This document shows, one piece after another, positions 7,051-15,890 of a DNA stretch of 64,000 nucleotides. How positions within the stretch are numbered: position 1 is the first letter of the stretch; each line of letters starts with the position of its first letter. The position numbers and the translations under genes are program-made. Location of the stretch: assembly GCA_963791995.1 (NCBI GenBank), contig CAWBUQ010000001.1, positions 248,001-312,000 on the forward strand, given 5' to 3'. This DNA is from Bog-473 sp963791995. Its GTDB lineage: Bacteria > Actinomycetota > Acidimicrobiia > Acidimicrobiales > RAAP-2. Below the pieces are notes generated by a model. That model searched no databases, had not been told where the DNA came from, and was given only the letters and a program-made list of their open reading frames with translations.

Positions 7051-8672
7051 GCCCGAAGCCGGGGGGCCGGGCGCAACGACAGCATCGTCGTAACCTCCTC
7101 ATCAGCGTCCTTGTGGTGCTGGCGATCTCAATCGGATCCTTCGCCGCGACCGTCGTCGCCAACTGGTCTCCCCGCCTGGGACTGGATCTGGCAGGCGGTG
7201 TGGCGGTCGTGTACACGGCTGAGGGCAATCACGTCACCCAGGCCGACATCGACGAGACGGTCAACATCTTGAACCTGCGGGTGAATGGTCTGGGCGTGTC
7301 CGGCGCGCAGGTTCAATCGACAGGGACCAAGCAGATCTCGGTCTCCATCCCGGGCGTCACGAACGCGCAGCAGGTGCTCCAACAGATCGGCCAGACGGCG
7401 CGGATGTACTTCCGGCCGGTCGAGTGCTTCGCCTACCCCCAGCCGATCCCGAAATCGTCGAAGACCAAGGTGTTGCCGAGGGGGATCGGGACCATCCCCG
7501 CGTGTCAGTCATCGACGCTGTTGACCGCGACGAACCTGGGGGTGACGCCCAACAACTCGCCCCAGGGCTACTCCTCGAACAACGTGCCGCCGGACCCGTC
7601 GTACGAGACGATTCCATCGACGAGCGTCGACAAGTCGGACTACTCCAGCAGCACCGTGCTACTCCCGGGCCTGTCCGGTGCATGTGGTGGCTCCTACCGA
7701 TGCGTCCTCGGACCTTCGGAGATGACGGGCCACGCCATCGGCAGCGCACAGGCCACGCAAAACCAGACCGGAGCCTGGGTCGTCGACTACACGCTGGCCG
7801 GCGCGGCCAACTCACAGCTCTGGGACAAGGTGGCCCAGGAGAACTTCCACCAGTTTCTCGGGATCGAGCTCGACGGCAACGTGTACTCGGCGCCGATCAT
7901 CCAGCCGACGCAATCGACCTTCACCTCCTTCGACGGCAAGGGTGAGATCTCGGGCAACCTGACCCAGGCGCAGGCGCAGAGCCTGGCGCAGGCGATGAAC
8001 TACGGCGCGCTCCCCATCACGCTCAAGGCGCAGACCTCGCAGACGGTGTCGGCCACCTTGGGGCACTCGGCGCTCGTTGCCGGCCTCGGCGCGGGCATTG
8101 CCGGACTCATCCTGGTACTCCTCTACGTCTTGCTCTACTACCGAGCTCTGGGTCTTGTCGTGATTTCGGGGCTCGTGCTCACGGCCATGATGCTCTGGGC
8201 GATCATCTCGGCCCTGGGGCACACCTCGGTGGCGCCGAGCTTCGACCTGGCGGGCATCACGGGCCTGATCGTGTCCATCGGTATCACGGTGGACTCCTAC
8301 ATCGTCTACTTCGAACGATTAAAAGACGAGACCAGGTCCGGCCGTTCGGTCCGCACATCTGTGGACCGCGGCTTCAAGAGCGCGTGGCGCACCGTCTGGG
8401 CGGCTGACTTCGTCTCCTTGCTGGCCGCGATCGTTCTGTATCTGGTCGCAGTCGGCAACGTGAAGGGCTTCGCATTCTTCCTCGGCCTCTCGACGATCAT
8501 GGACATGGCGGTCACGTGGTTCTACACGCGCCCGCTGGTGATCCTCCTTGGCCAGAGCCCGAAGCTGCAGGGCTCAGGAGCCTTCAGCATCGCGACGGGT
8601 CTCGGGGCCGGCCCGCAGGCGCCGATGCCAGGGCAAGTGCCGGTCGGCGCTGCCGCCGGGGGTGGCTCGTGA
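7047..8672 (+). CDS. secD: Protein translocase subunit SecD
   Basis: SecD works with SecF in the cytoplasmic membrane, using the proton gradient to pull exported proteins through SecYEG. The 541-residue protein has an N-terminal helix, the conserved RLGLDLAGGVAVVY, the P1 head domain with DIDETVNILNLRVNGLGVS, and a C-terminal five-helix RND-type block with ISIGITVDSYIVYFERLKDE and AIVLYLVAVGNVKGFAFF. The GTG start overlaps the yajC stop, and its own stop overlaps the secF start, both as GTGA. The extracytoplasmic domain carries a Ser/Pro/Asn-rich stretch (SPQGYSSNNVPPDPS) not found in the core family. Confidence 0.95.
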   Translation: MSPKPGGRAQRQHRRNLLISVLVVLAISIGSFAATVVANWSPRLGLDLAGGVAVVYTAEGNHVTQADIDETVNILNLRVNGLGVSGAQVQSTGTKQISVSIPGVTNAQQVLQQIGQTARMYFRPVECFAYPQPIPKSSKTKVLPRGIGTIPACQSSTLLTATNLGVTPNNSPQGYSSNNVPPDPSYETIPSTSVDKSDYSSSTVLLPGLSGACGGSYRCVLGPSEMTGHAIGSAQATQNQTGAWVVDYTLAGAANSQLWDKVAQENFHQFLGIELDGNVYSAPIIQPTQSTFTSFDGKGEISGNLTQAQAQSLAQAMNYGALPITLKAQTSQTVSATLGHSALVAGLGAGIAGLILVLLYVLLYYRALGLVVISGLVLTAMMLWAIISALGHTSVAPSFDLAGITGLIVSIGITVDSYIVYFERLKDETRSGRSVRTSVDRGFKSAWRTVWAADFVSLLAAIVLYLVAVGNVKGFAFFLGLSTIMDMAVTWFYTRPLVILLGQSPKLQGSGAFSIATGLGAGPQAPMPGQVPVGAAAGGGS

Positions 8673-10345
8673 GCGATCGCAACGGCCACGACGACGGCAG
8701 CTCGCTCGACGACGTCAGCGAGGAAGACGTCGAACAACTCGAGGACAGCGTCGACACCGGGTCGTTGGACGAGGAGGAACTGGTCAGCCTCGACGACGCC
8801 GCACGCGCCATGTTGGCGAAGCCCAGGCGCGGTCACGGACCCATCTCGCGTCTCTACCGCGGCGAGACGCGCTTCGATTTCGTCGGAAAGCGCCGCATCT
8901 GGTTCGGCATCTCGACGCTGATCATCTTGTTGGGAATCCTCTCGATCGTCCTTCGCGGCGGGCTGAACCTCGGCATTGAGTTCAAGGGCGGCACGGAGTG
9001 GCAGGTGGTTGCGCCCGGTGTCACCCAGACGGAGGCGACCAACGCTCTGGCCGGCACCGGCGTCATCGATCCCACCGTCGAGCTCCTCGGATCCGGCAGC
9101 AGTCAGACGCTCAACGTCCAATCCGACATCAACCGCTTGTCCCAGACCCAGCAGAACGCCGTCATCCAGAACGTCACGCACGCGTTGACCAAGCTGACCA
9201 AGGCCAACGCACCGAAGTCGACCTCGACCACCACCACCACGGGCAAGTCGACGACGACTACGACGAATGCCGCCACGACTACGACGGCGAAGGCGGGGGC
9301 GGCGACCGCCGGGTCGTCCACGACCACGAGCACCACGGCCGCCGGCAGCGGCACCTTGTCGACGACCAAGGACGTGGTCAGTGTCACCACCGTTGGTCCG
9401 ACGTGGGGTTCGTCCATCACGAACAAGGCCATTGAGGCCCTGATCATCTTCTTCATCGTTGTGGCGATCTACATCAGCATCCGCTTCGAGCCCAAGATGG
9501 CGCTGGCCGCGTTCATCGCCATGATCCACGACGTCCTGGTCGCCGTCGGCATCTATTCCATCTTCAACTTCCAGGTAACGCCGGACACGGTCGTGGCCAT
9601 TTTGACCATCCTCGGGTACTCCCTCTACGACACCGTCGTCGTGTTCGACCGCGTGCGCGACAACACGCGGGGCATCGGGAGCAGCGGCCGGTTGACCTAT
9701 CCGCAGCTCATCAACCTCTCCATGAACCAGACGCTGGCGCGTTCGATCAACACGTCTGCCGTGGCCATCCTCCCCGTGCTGGCCGTGTTGCTCATCGGTG
9801 CCCAGCTGCTTGGCGCGTCGACGTTGCAGTCCTACGGCTTGGCCCTCTTCGTCGGCCTGCTTTCCGGTGCGTACTCGTCGATCTTCATCGCCTCACCGGT
9901 GCTGTGCATGATGAAGGAGCGCGAGTCCCGCTGGATCGACATCGAGAGCCGGCTGGCGAAGCGAGGCGAGACCGGTGCGTGGTACTCGGCCACCGACGCC
10001 GCGAACCTCAGCACCGCCATCAGCGTGGCCGCCTCCGGCCAGGTCGGGCGGGGCGGGGTCGGTCCGGCTGCCGCACAGCGGTCCGGCGGATCCAAGCGCA
10101 GCGGCCCGATCCGGCCAGGATCGGGCAACCGAAGCGGCAGCGGCAGTGGCAGCGGGGGCGGCGGGGCCGGAACGGGGACCGCGGTCATGGACCGACCCGC
10201 CGGCGATGCCGCGAAGGGTGGCGGCGGGGCCGGCACGGCCGGCACGGCCGGCGGAAGCCAGGGGGGCGCTCAGGGCGGCCAGGCGCAACGGTCCGCGAGC
10301 CAGGGGCCCCGTCCGCGCAAGAGCAAGGGCAAACGCCGGCGCTGA
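8669..10345 (+). CDS. secF: Protein translocase subunit SecF
   Basis: SecF partners SecD in the proton-driven translocation motor. Features in order: acidic N-terminal extension, basic stretch and first helix (IWFGISTLIILLGILSIVL), the signature NLGIEFKGGTEWQ, then a Thr/Ser/Ala low-complexity segment (roughly residues 185-235, at 9220-9375) inside the extracytoplasmic domain, the five-helix block with ILGYSLYDTVVVFDRVRDN and NQTLARSINTS, and a Gly/Arg-rich, positively charged cytoplasmic tail ending KSKGKRRR. GTG 8669 overlaps the secD stop and is chosen for coupling. Length is 558 residues against about 320-420 usual; the extra length is the low-complexity insert, the N-terminal extension and the tail. 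Confidence 0.94.
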   Translation: MSDRNGHDDGSSLDDVSEEDVEQLEDSVDTGSLDEEELVSLDDAARAMLAKPRRGHGPISRLYRGETRFDFVGKRRIWFGISTLIILLGILSIVLRGGLNLGIEFKGGTEWQVVAPGVTQTEATNALAGTGVIDPTVELLGSGSSQTLNVQSDINRLSQTQQNAVIQNVTHALTKLTKANAPKSTSTTTTTGKSTTTTTNAATTTTAKAGAATAGSSTTTSTTAAGSGTLSTTKDVVSVTTVGPTWGSSITNKAIEALIIFFIVVAIYISIRFEPKMALAAFIAMIHDVLVAVGIYSIFNFQVTPDTVVAILTILGYSLYDTVVVFDRVRDNTRGIGSSGRLTYPQLINLSMNQTLARSINTSAVAILPVLAVLLIGAQLLGASTLQSYGLALFVGLLSGAYSSIFIASPVLCMMKERESRWIDIESRLAKRGETGAWYSATDAANLSTAISVAASGQVGRGGVGPAAAQRSGGSKRSGPIRPGSGNRSGSGSGSGGGGAGTGTAVMDRPAGDAAKGGGGAGTAGTAGGSQGGAQGGQAQRSASQGPRPRKSKGKRRR

Positions 10346-10361
10346 CACGCACCAACCAGCG

Positions 10362-10383
10362 GCAGCGGCGCTTTCACCGCTGC
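10362..10383 (+). terminator. Weak hairpin between secF and relA
   Basis: GCAGCGG (10362-10368) pairs with CCGCTGC (10377-10383) across an eight-base loop, directly after secF and just before the relA promoter. The stem is only 7 bp and no T run follows, so termination here is uncertain. Confidence 0.3.
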
Positions 10384-10392
10384 GGCGGCAGG

Positions 10393-10398
10393 TACCCT
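10393..10398 (+). promoter_or_regulatory. -10 element TACCCT of a probable leaderless relA mRNA
   Basis: TACCCT is followed by six bases and then ATG 10405. This spacing places the transcription start at or next to the ATG, and there is no Shine-Dalgarno sequence. The same arrangement recurs at nth, alaS and the groES-like gene. Confidence 0.6.
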
Positions 10399-10404
10399 GG
10401 ATAG

Positions 10405-12669
10405 ATGGTGGCCCTGACCCGGGTGACGCCCACCAGCGACGCCGAGAAGACGACGAATGCCCTGCGCGACCAGGGGGAGGAGGAGCGCACGCTCCAGGAG
10501 CTCCTGGCCCCGCTGCTCGCCGAATTCGCACGGCACCGTCCCGAAGACGAGACGGCGATGATCGTGGAGGCCGGCCAGGTCGCCCAGCATGCGCACGAGG
10601 GACAGTTCCGGCGCTCCGGTGAGCCCTACATCACGCACCCGGTGGCAGTGGCGACCATCGTGGCCGAGTTGGGCCTCGACGCGCAGACGGTTGCAGGCGC
10701 CCTGCTGCATGACGCGGTGGAGGACACCGGGCTGACGCTCGAGGGGATCGAGGAGACGTTCGGCGACGGCGTGGCCCGGGTGGTCGACGGTGTCACCAAG
10801 CTGGACCGCCTGCAGTTCAACTCCAAAGAGGCCCAGCAGGCCGCCACCATCCGCAAGATGCTCGTCGCCATGGCGGACGACTGGCGGGTCCTCTTGATCA
10901 AGCTGGCCGACCGCCTGCACAACATGCGCACGCTCGCGGTGATGCCCGAATGGAAGCAACGGCGTACCGCGCAGGAGACCTTCGACGTCTACGCGCCGCT
11001 GGCGCACCGGCTCGGCGTCCAGCAGGTGCGATGGCAGCTCGAGGACCTCGCCTTCGCAACGCTGCATCCGAAGCGCTACGCCGAAATTGAGCAGATGGTG
11101 GCCGCACGGGCGCCCCAGCGCGAGGAGTACCTCGAGAAGGTGCTCGTCCACGTGCGGCAGCGGCTCGACGACATGGGCGTGGTCGCCGACGTGACCGGCC
11201 GGCCGAAGCACCTGTGGTCGATCTACGAGAAGATGGTCGTGCGGGGCAAGGAGTTCGACGACATCAACGACCTCGTCGCCATCCGTGTCGTCGTGGACTC
11301 CGAGAAGGATTGCTGGGCCGCGCTCGGTGCCATCCATGCAATCTGGGCCCCGGTGCACGGGCGCTTCAAGGACTACATCAACACGCCCAAATTCAACATG
11401 TACCAGTCGCTGCACACGACGGTCATCGGGCTTGAGGGCAAGCCGGTCGAGGTGCAGATCCGCACCCACGAGATGCACCACCGGGCCGAGTACGGCATCG
11501 CGGCGCACTGGGGCTACAAGTCCAAGGAGGACCACTCCTCGGAGATGGCGTGGCTCCAGCGCATCGCCGACGTGGATCGCCAGACCGACGACCCGATCGA
11601 ATTCCTGGAGGCGTTGAAGCTCGACCTCGAACAAGACGAGGTCTACGTCTTCACGCCCAAGGGCAAGGTCATCGCCCTGCCGGCGCGCTCGACACCGGTC
11701 GATTTCGCATACGCCATCCACACCGAGGTCGGGCACCGCTGCATCGGGGCGCGGGTGAACGGCCGGCTGGTACCGCTCGAGACGCAGCTGAGCAGCGCGG
11801 ATACCGTCGAGATCATCACCTCGAAGTCGTCGACGCCGGGCCCGTCACGGGACTGGCTCCAGATCGTGGCGTCGACGCGGGCCCGCAACAAGATCCGCCA
11901 GTGGTTCTCCCGGGAGCGCCGCGAGGACGCCATTGAGAACGGCCGGGAGGAGCTGGCCCGGGCGCTGCGCCGCGACGGACTGCCCCTGCACAAGCTGCTG
12001 GGGTCGTCGGCCCTCGAGCAGGTGGCCGACTCCATGAACCTGGCCGATCTCGACGCGCTCTACGCCTCCATCGGCGAGTCCCAGGTCTCGGCCCAGTCGA
12101 TCGTGCAGCGCCTGACCAGGGCTCTGCGTGTTGGTGGCGACGCCGACGAGGAGCTGCCCACCACCGCCCTACCGGGCATCAGCCGGCCCCGGCAGGTCCG
12201 CCGGACCGGCACGGGCGTCTTCGTCGAGGGTCTCGACGACGTCATGATCCACCTGGCGCGCTGCTGCACGCCGGTGCCGGGCGACCAGATCGTGGGCTTC
12301 GTCACCCAGGGCCGGGGGGTCTCGGTGCACCGTGCGGACTGCGCCAACGCGGCGTCGCTGGCCGACCGTTCCCAAGAGCGCTTGATCGAGGTCGAGTGGG
12401 ACCGGGGCAACGACGGCGTCTTCATGGCGACGATCGAAGTGCAGGCCTTCGACCGGTCGCGGCTGCTGGCCGACGTCTCCCGGGTCGTCTCCGAGCACCA
12501 CCTCAACATCGTCGGCGCCCGCACGGCCACCACGCCGGACCGGGTGAGCCGCATGGCGTTCGACGTCGAGCTGGCCGACCCGACGCATCTGCACTCGTTG
12601 ATCAACGCGCTGAAGCACCTCGACGGTGTGTTCGACGCCTATCGTCAGCTCCCTGGCAAGAAGGCCTAA
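10405..12669 (+). CDS. relA: Bifunctional (p)ppGpp synthetase/hydrolase
   Basis: Controls the stringent response by making and degrading (p)ppGpp. The 754-residue protein has the full long-RSH order: HD hydrolase domain (AHEGQFRRSGEPYITHP, LLHDAVEDT, LIKLADRLHNMRTL), synthetase domain (YEKMVVRGKEFDDINDLVAIR, KDYINTPKFNMYQSLHT, EVQIRT), TGS domain (DEVYVFTPKGKVIALPARS), a Cys-containing segment (HLARCCTPVPGD) and a C-terminal ACT domain. The intact HD motif and the basic RGKE loop point to a bifunctional Rel enzyme and not a synthetase-only RelA. It sits downstream of secDF as in many actinobacteria, with its own promoter-like element; the apt gene often found between them is absent. Confidence 0.96.
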   Translation: MVALTRVTPTSDAEKTTNALRDQGEEERTLQELLAPLLAEFARHRPEDETAMIVEAGQVAQHAHEGQFRRSGEPYITHPVAVATIVAELGLDAQTVAGALLHDAVEDTGLTLEGIEETFGDGVARVVDGVTKLDRLQFNSKEAQQAATIRKMLVAMADDWRVLLIKLADRLHNMRTLAVMPEWKQRRTAQETFDVYAPLAHRLGVQQVRWQLEDLAFATLHPKRYAEIEQMVAARAPQREEYLEKVLVHVRQRLDDMGVVADVTGRPKHLWSIYEKMVVRGKEFDDINDLVAIRVVVDSEKDCWAALGAIHAIWAPVHGRFKDYINTPKFNMYQSLHTTVIGLEGKPVEVQIRTHEMHHRAEYGIAAHWGYKSKEDHSSEMAWLQRIADVDRQTDDPIEFLEALKLDLEQDEVYVFTPKGKVIALPARSTPVDFAYAIHTEVGHRCIGARVNGRLVPLETQLSSADTVEIITSKSSTPGPSRDWLQIVASTRARNKIRQWFSRERREDAIENGREELARALRRDGLPLHKLLGSSALEQVADSMNLADLDALYASIGESQVSAQSIVQRLTRALRVGGDADEELPTTALPGISRPRQVRRTGTGVFVEGLDDVMIHLARCCTPVPGDQIVGFVTQGRGVSVHRADCANAASLADRSQERLIEVEWDRGNDGVFMATIEVQAFDRSRLLADVSRVVSEHHLNIVGARTATTPDRVSRMAFDVELADPTHLHSLINALKHLDGVFDAYRQLPGKKA

Positions 12670-12690
12670 CCCCGCCGTGAGGAGCATCCA

Positions 12691-14058
12691 GTGAGCGCGG
12701 GCTCGTCCGCGCCCGGTACCGGTTCGGACGAACTGTCTCGAGAGGGCAAGGCGAGAGGCCGTATCTCACTGCAAACGCCCAAGGGCATGCACGACGTCCT
12801 CTGGCCCGAGTCGGCCCGCTGGGAACGAACGGTCGCCCACTTCGCGGCCCTGGTCGAAGGTGCTGGATACGGGCTCACCGTCACCCCGGTCCTCGAGCAC
12901 GCCGGCGTGTTCCTGCGTGGCATCGGCGAGGCGAGCGAGGTCGTCGGCAAGGAGATGTACGTCTTCGAGGACCGCGACGGCCAGCTGATGGCCCTGCGTC
13001 CCGAAGGAACCGCGCCGATCGCGCGGACCTTCGTCCAGCACCACCCCGTGCCGCCGTGGAAGGCGTGGTACGTGGCGCCGTCGTTCCGCCATGAGAACCC
13101 CCAGCACGGGCGATACCGCCAGCACCACCAGCTGGGCGTGGAGGCGCTGGGTGCGGCCGACGCCGACCTCGACGTCGAGGTCGTGTCCCTGGCCCACGAC
13201 TACTTCGCCAACCTGGGCCTGCGCGACGTGGCGTTGCGACTGAACTCAATGGGCGACGGGACCTGCAAGCCCGGCTACGTGGCGCTGCTCGCCACGTTCC
13301 TGGCCGATCGGGTGGACCAGCTCTGCCCGGCCCATCGGGTCCGGCACTTGGAGAACCCGCTGCGCGTGCTCGACTGCAAGACCGAGGAGTGCCGGGCCGC
13401 CACCGAGGACGCGCCGCACTTCCTCGACCACCTCTGCGATCCGTGCCGGGAGCACTTCGCCCGCGTGCGAGCCGGGCTCGACGCGCTCGGGGTGCCCTAC
13501 GTGATCGACCACCGCCTGGTGCGCGGTTTCGACTACTACACCCGCACCACGTTCGAGTTCGCCGCGAACGCGCTCGACGCCGCCCAGAACGGCGTGGGCG
13601 GCGGCGGTCGCTACGACGGCCTGGTCGAGTTGCTGGGCGGGGAACCGACGCCGGGCATCGGCTTCGGCATCGGGATCGAACGGGTGCTGCTGGCCTGTGA
13701 CGCCGAGGGCGTCTTCAGCACCGAGGAGGCCGCGGACCTGCGGCCGCTCCACGCCTACGTGATCGACACCGCCGGCGGCGAGTCGGCCGTCATGCTGACC
13801 GCCGAGCTGCGCCGGGCCGGCCTGCGCGTCGACCGGGCGTTCGACGGCCGCTCCATGAAGTCCCAGATCAAGTCGGCCGACCGATCGGGTGCACTGGTCG
13901 CGCTGGTCGTCGGACCCCAGGAACTCGCGGCGGGTACGGTCGGGTTGCGCCCGCTGCGCAGCGACGAGGAGCAACGCACCGTGCCGCGGGCTGCCATTGT
14001 GGAGACGCTCTCTGCCTTCTTCGCCGAGCATCCTTCGTCCGACGCCGAAAACCTCTGA
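12691..14058 (+). CDS. hisS: Histidyl-tRNA synthetase
   Basis: Class II enzyme that charges tRNA-His. Present are motif 1 region (GMHDVLWPESARWER), motif 2 (ALRPEGTAPIAR, SFRHENPQHGRYRQHHQ), the histidine-specific RGFDYYTRTTFEF and GGGRYDGL, motif 3 GIGFGIGIERVLLA, and a C-terminal anticodon-binding domain (about residues 345-445). The 455-residue length is normal. The GTG start has GAGGAG seven bases upstream, a good ribosome-binding site, and differs in this from the leaderless relA before it. It lies 21 bases after relA and 22 before aspS, so the three may be transcribed together. Confidence 0.96.
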   Translation: MSAGSSAPGTGSDELSREGKARGRISLQTPKGMHDVLWPESARWERTVAHFAALVEGAGYGLTVTPVLEHAGVFLRGIGEASEVVGKEMYVFEDRDGQLMALRPEGTAPIARTFVQHHPVPPWKAWYVAPSFRHENPQHGRYRQHHQLGVEALGAADADLDVEVVSLAHDYFANLGLRDVALRLNSMGDGTCKPGYVALLATFLADRVDQLCPAHRVRHLENPLRVLDCKTEECRAATEDAPHFLDHLCDPCREHFARVRAGLDALGVPYVIDHRLVRGFDYYTRTTFEFAANALDAAQNGVGGGGRYDGLVELLGGEPTPGIGFGIGIERVLLACDAEGVFSTEEAADLRPLHAYVIDTAGGESAVMLTAELRRAGLRVDRAFDGRSMKSQIKSADRSGALVALVVGPQELAAGTVGLRPLRSDEEQRTVPRAAIVETLSAFFAEHPSSDAENL

Positions 14059-14080
14059 CCCACGAACGAGACCACTCCCC

Positions 14081-15874
14081 ATGACCACCGAGGAAAACCG
14101 CCCGACCGCCTTGCGCACGCATCTGTGCGGGGTGCTGCGCGCCGCCGACGTGGGCCAGACCGTGCGCCTGTGCGGCTGGGTCGGCCGGCGACGCGAGCAC
14201 GGCGAGCATCTCGCCTTCGTCGACCTGCGCGACCACTCAGGCATCATCCAATGCGTCGTCGACGGCTCGGTCGACGTGCGCAGTGAGTGGGTCATTGCCG
14301 TCACCGGCACCGTGCGTGCCCGCCCGGAGGGCACCGTGAACCCAGGCATCGGCACCGGCGAGGTGGAGATCGGCGACTGCACCGTCGAGGTGCTCAACGA
14401 AGCCGAGCCGCCGCCCTTCTCGGTGGACGACCGGGCCGAAGTCGACGAACCGGTGCGCCTGCGCTACCGCTACGTGGACCTGCGCCGGCCGCGTATGCAG
14501 CGCAACCTGCGGCTGCGGGCCCGGGTCAATGCGGCACTGCGGGCTGCGATGGACCGCCAGGGGTTCGCCGAGATCGAGACGCCGTTGCTGTGGGCGCCGA
14601 CACCCGAAGGCTCGCGGGAGTTCTCGGTGCCCTCGCGACTGCACCACGGCAGCTTCTACGCGCTGCCCCAGAGCCCGCAGCTGGCCAAGCAGCTGTTGAT
14701 GGTCGGCGGTTTCGACCGCTACTTCCAGATCGCCCGGTGCCTGCGCGACGAGGACCTGCGCGCCGACCGTCAGTTCGAGTTCATGCAGCTCGACATGGAG
14801 TGCTCCTTCGCCACCCAGGACGACGTCATGGGCTTCGTGACCGAGGCCGTCCTCGATGCGGCCGAGGCCGCCACCGGGGAGCGACCCCCGCCAATTGAAC
14901 GGATGACCTGGGCCGACGCGCGGGACCGCTTCGGCACCGACAAGCCGGATCTGCGCTTCGGCATGGAACTGGTCGACCTGACCGCCGTGTTCGAGGGGAC
15001 CGAGGTCAAGGCATTCTCGTCGCCGACGACCAAGGCGATCGTGGTCAGGGACGGCGCAGCCTTCCCTCGCTCGCGGCTCGACGAGCTCACCGAGCAGGCC
15101 AAGAAGAGCGGCGCGGCCGGACTGGCCTGGTTCCGCGTCGTCGAGAGCGGCGGCGCGGGCCCGGGGCCCGGGCTCGAGGGACCATTGGCGCGGCACCTCT
15201 CGGCTGAGGAAGCGGTCCGTCTGCTGGAACTGACGAAGGCGCAACCGGGCGACCTCGTCCTCGTCGTCTCGGACCGCTACGCGACCGCGTGCGCCGTGCT
15301 CGGGACGCTGCGCAGCGCCATCGCGGGGCCGCCGGTGAGCGAAGGGCCGCACCGCTACGTGTGGGTCGTCGACTTCCCGATGTTCGAGGAGGGGTCCGAC
15401 GGCACGCCGCAGCCGGCGCACCATCCCTTCACCATGCCGTACCCCGAGGACCTGCCACTGCTGGCCACCGACCCGCTGGCGGTGCGCGCCCAGGCCTACG
15501 ACCTCGTGCTCAACGGGTGGGAACTCGGATCGGGCAGCGTCCGTATCCATCGCAGTGACATCCAGGAGCAGGTGTTCGCCGCGCTCGGGATCGACCAGGC
15601 CGAAGCCGAGGCGCGCTTCGGCTTCCTGCTCGGCGCGTTCCGTTACGGCGCGCCGCCACACGCGGGCTTCGCGGTCGGGCTGGACCGCCTGGCGGCGATC
15701 CTGGCGGGGGAGGAGAACATCCGCGAGGTCATCGCGTATCCGAAGACGCAGTCGGGCGTGGACCCGCTGACCGGCGCGCCCACGCCCTTGCCGGCCGAGG
15801 CCCTGGCCGAGCTCGGCATCCGGGTCGTCGTGCCGCCGTCGCCGCCTACGCCACCGTCGGCCCCGACGGGCTGA
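14081..15874 (+). CDS. aspS: Aspartyl-tRNA synthetase
   Basis: Class IIb synthetase, 597 residues, bacterial type. The N-terminal OB-fold anticodon-binding domain (VRLCGWVGRRREHG, FVDLRDHSGIIQ) is followed by the catalytic core with motif 2 (YFQIARCLRDEDLRADRQ) and an inserted GAD domain, then HHPFTMPYPEDLPLL, GWELGSGSVRIH and motif 3 GFAVGLDRLAAILAG. AYPKTQSGVDPLTGAP near the end is the usual tail. The ATG at 14081 opens the OB domain correctly; an upstream in-frame extension overlaps hisS and is not used. Whether it also charges tRNA-Asn cannot be told here because no gatCAB or asnS is in the window. Confidence 0.96.
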   Translation: MTTEENRPTALRTHLCGVLRAADVGQTVRLCGWVGRRREHGEHLAFVDLRDHSGIIQCVVDGSVDVRSEWVIAVTGTVRARPEGTVNPGIGTGEVEIGDCTVEVLNEAEPPPFSVDDRAEVDEPVRLRYRYVDLRRPRMQRNLRLRARVNAALRAAMDRQGFAEIETPLLWAPTPEGSREFSVPSRLHHGSFYALPQSPQLAKQLLMVGGFDRYFQIARCLRDEDLRADRQFEFMQLDMECSFATQDDVMGFVTEAVLDAAEAATGERPPPIERMTWADARDRFGTDKPDLRFGMELVDLTAVFEGTEVKAFSSPTTKAIVVRDGAAFPRSRLDELTEQAKKSGAAGLAWFRVVESGGAGPGPGLEGPLARHLSAEEAVRLLELTKAQPGDLVLVVSDRYATACAVLGTLRSAIAGPPVSEGPHRYVWVVDFPMFEEGSDGTPQPAHHPFTMPYPEDLPLLATDPLAVRAQAYDLVLNGWELGSGSVRIHRSDIQEQVFAALGIDQAEAEARFGFLLGAFRYGAPPHAGFAVGLDRLAAILAGEENIREVIAYPKTQSGVDPLTGAPTPLPAEALAELGIRVVVPPSPPTPPSAPTG

Positions 15875-15890
15875 GCTCGCTGGCGGGCTC

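Noticed and set aside
10270..11736. 488-codon minus-strand frame opposite relA
   Set aside because: Shadow of relA; no recognisable motifs.
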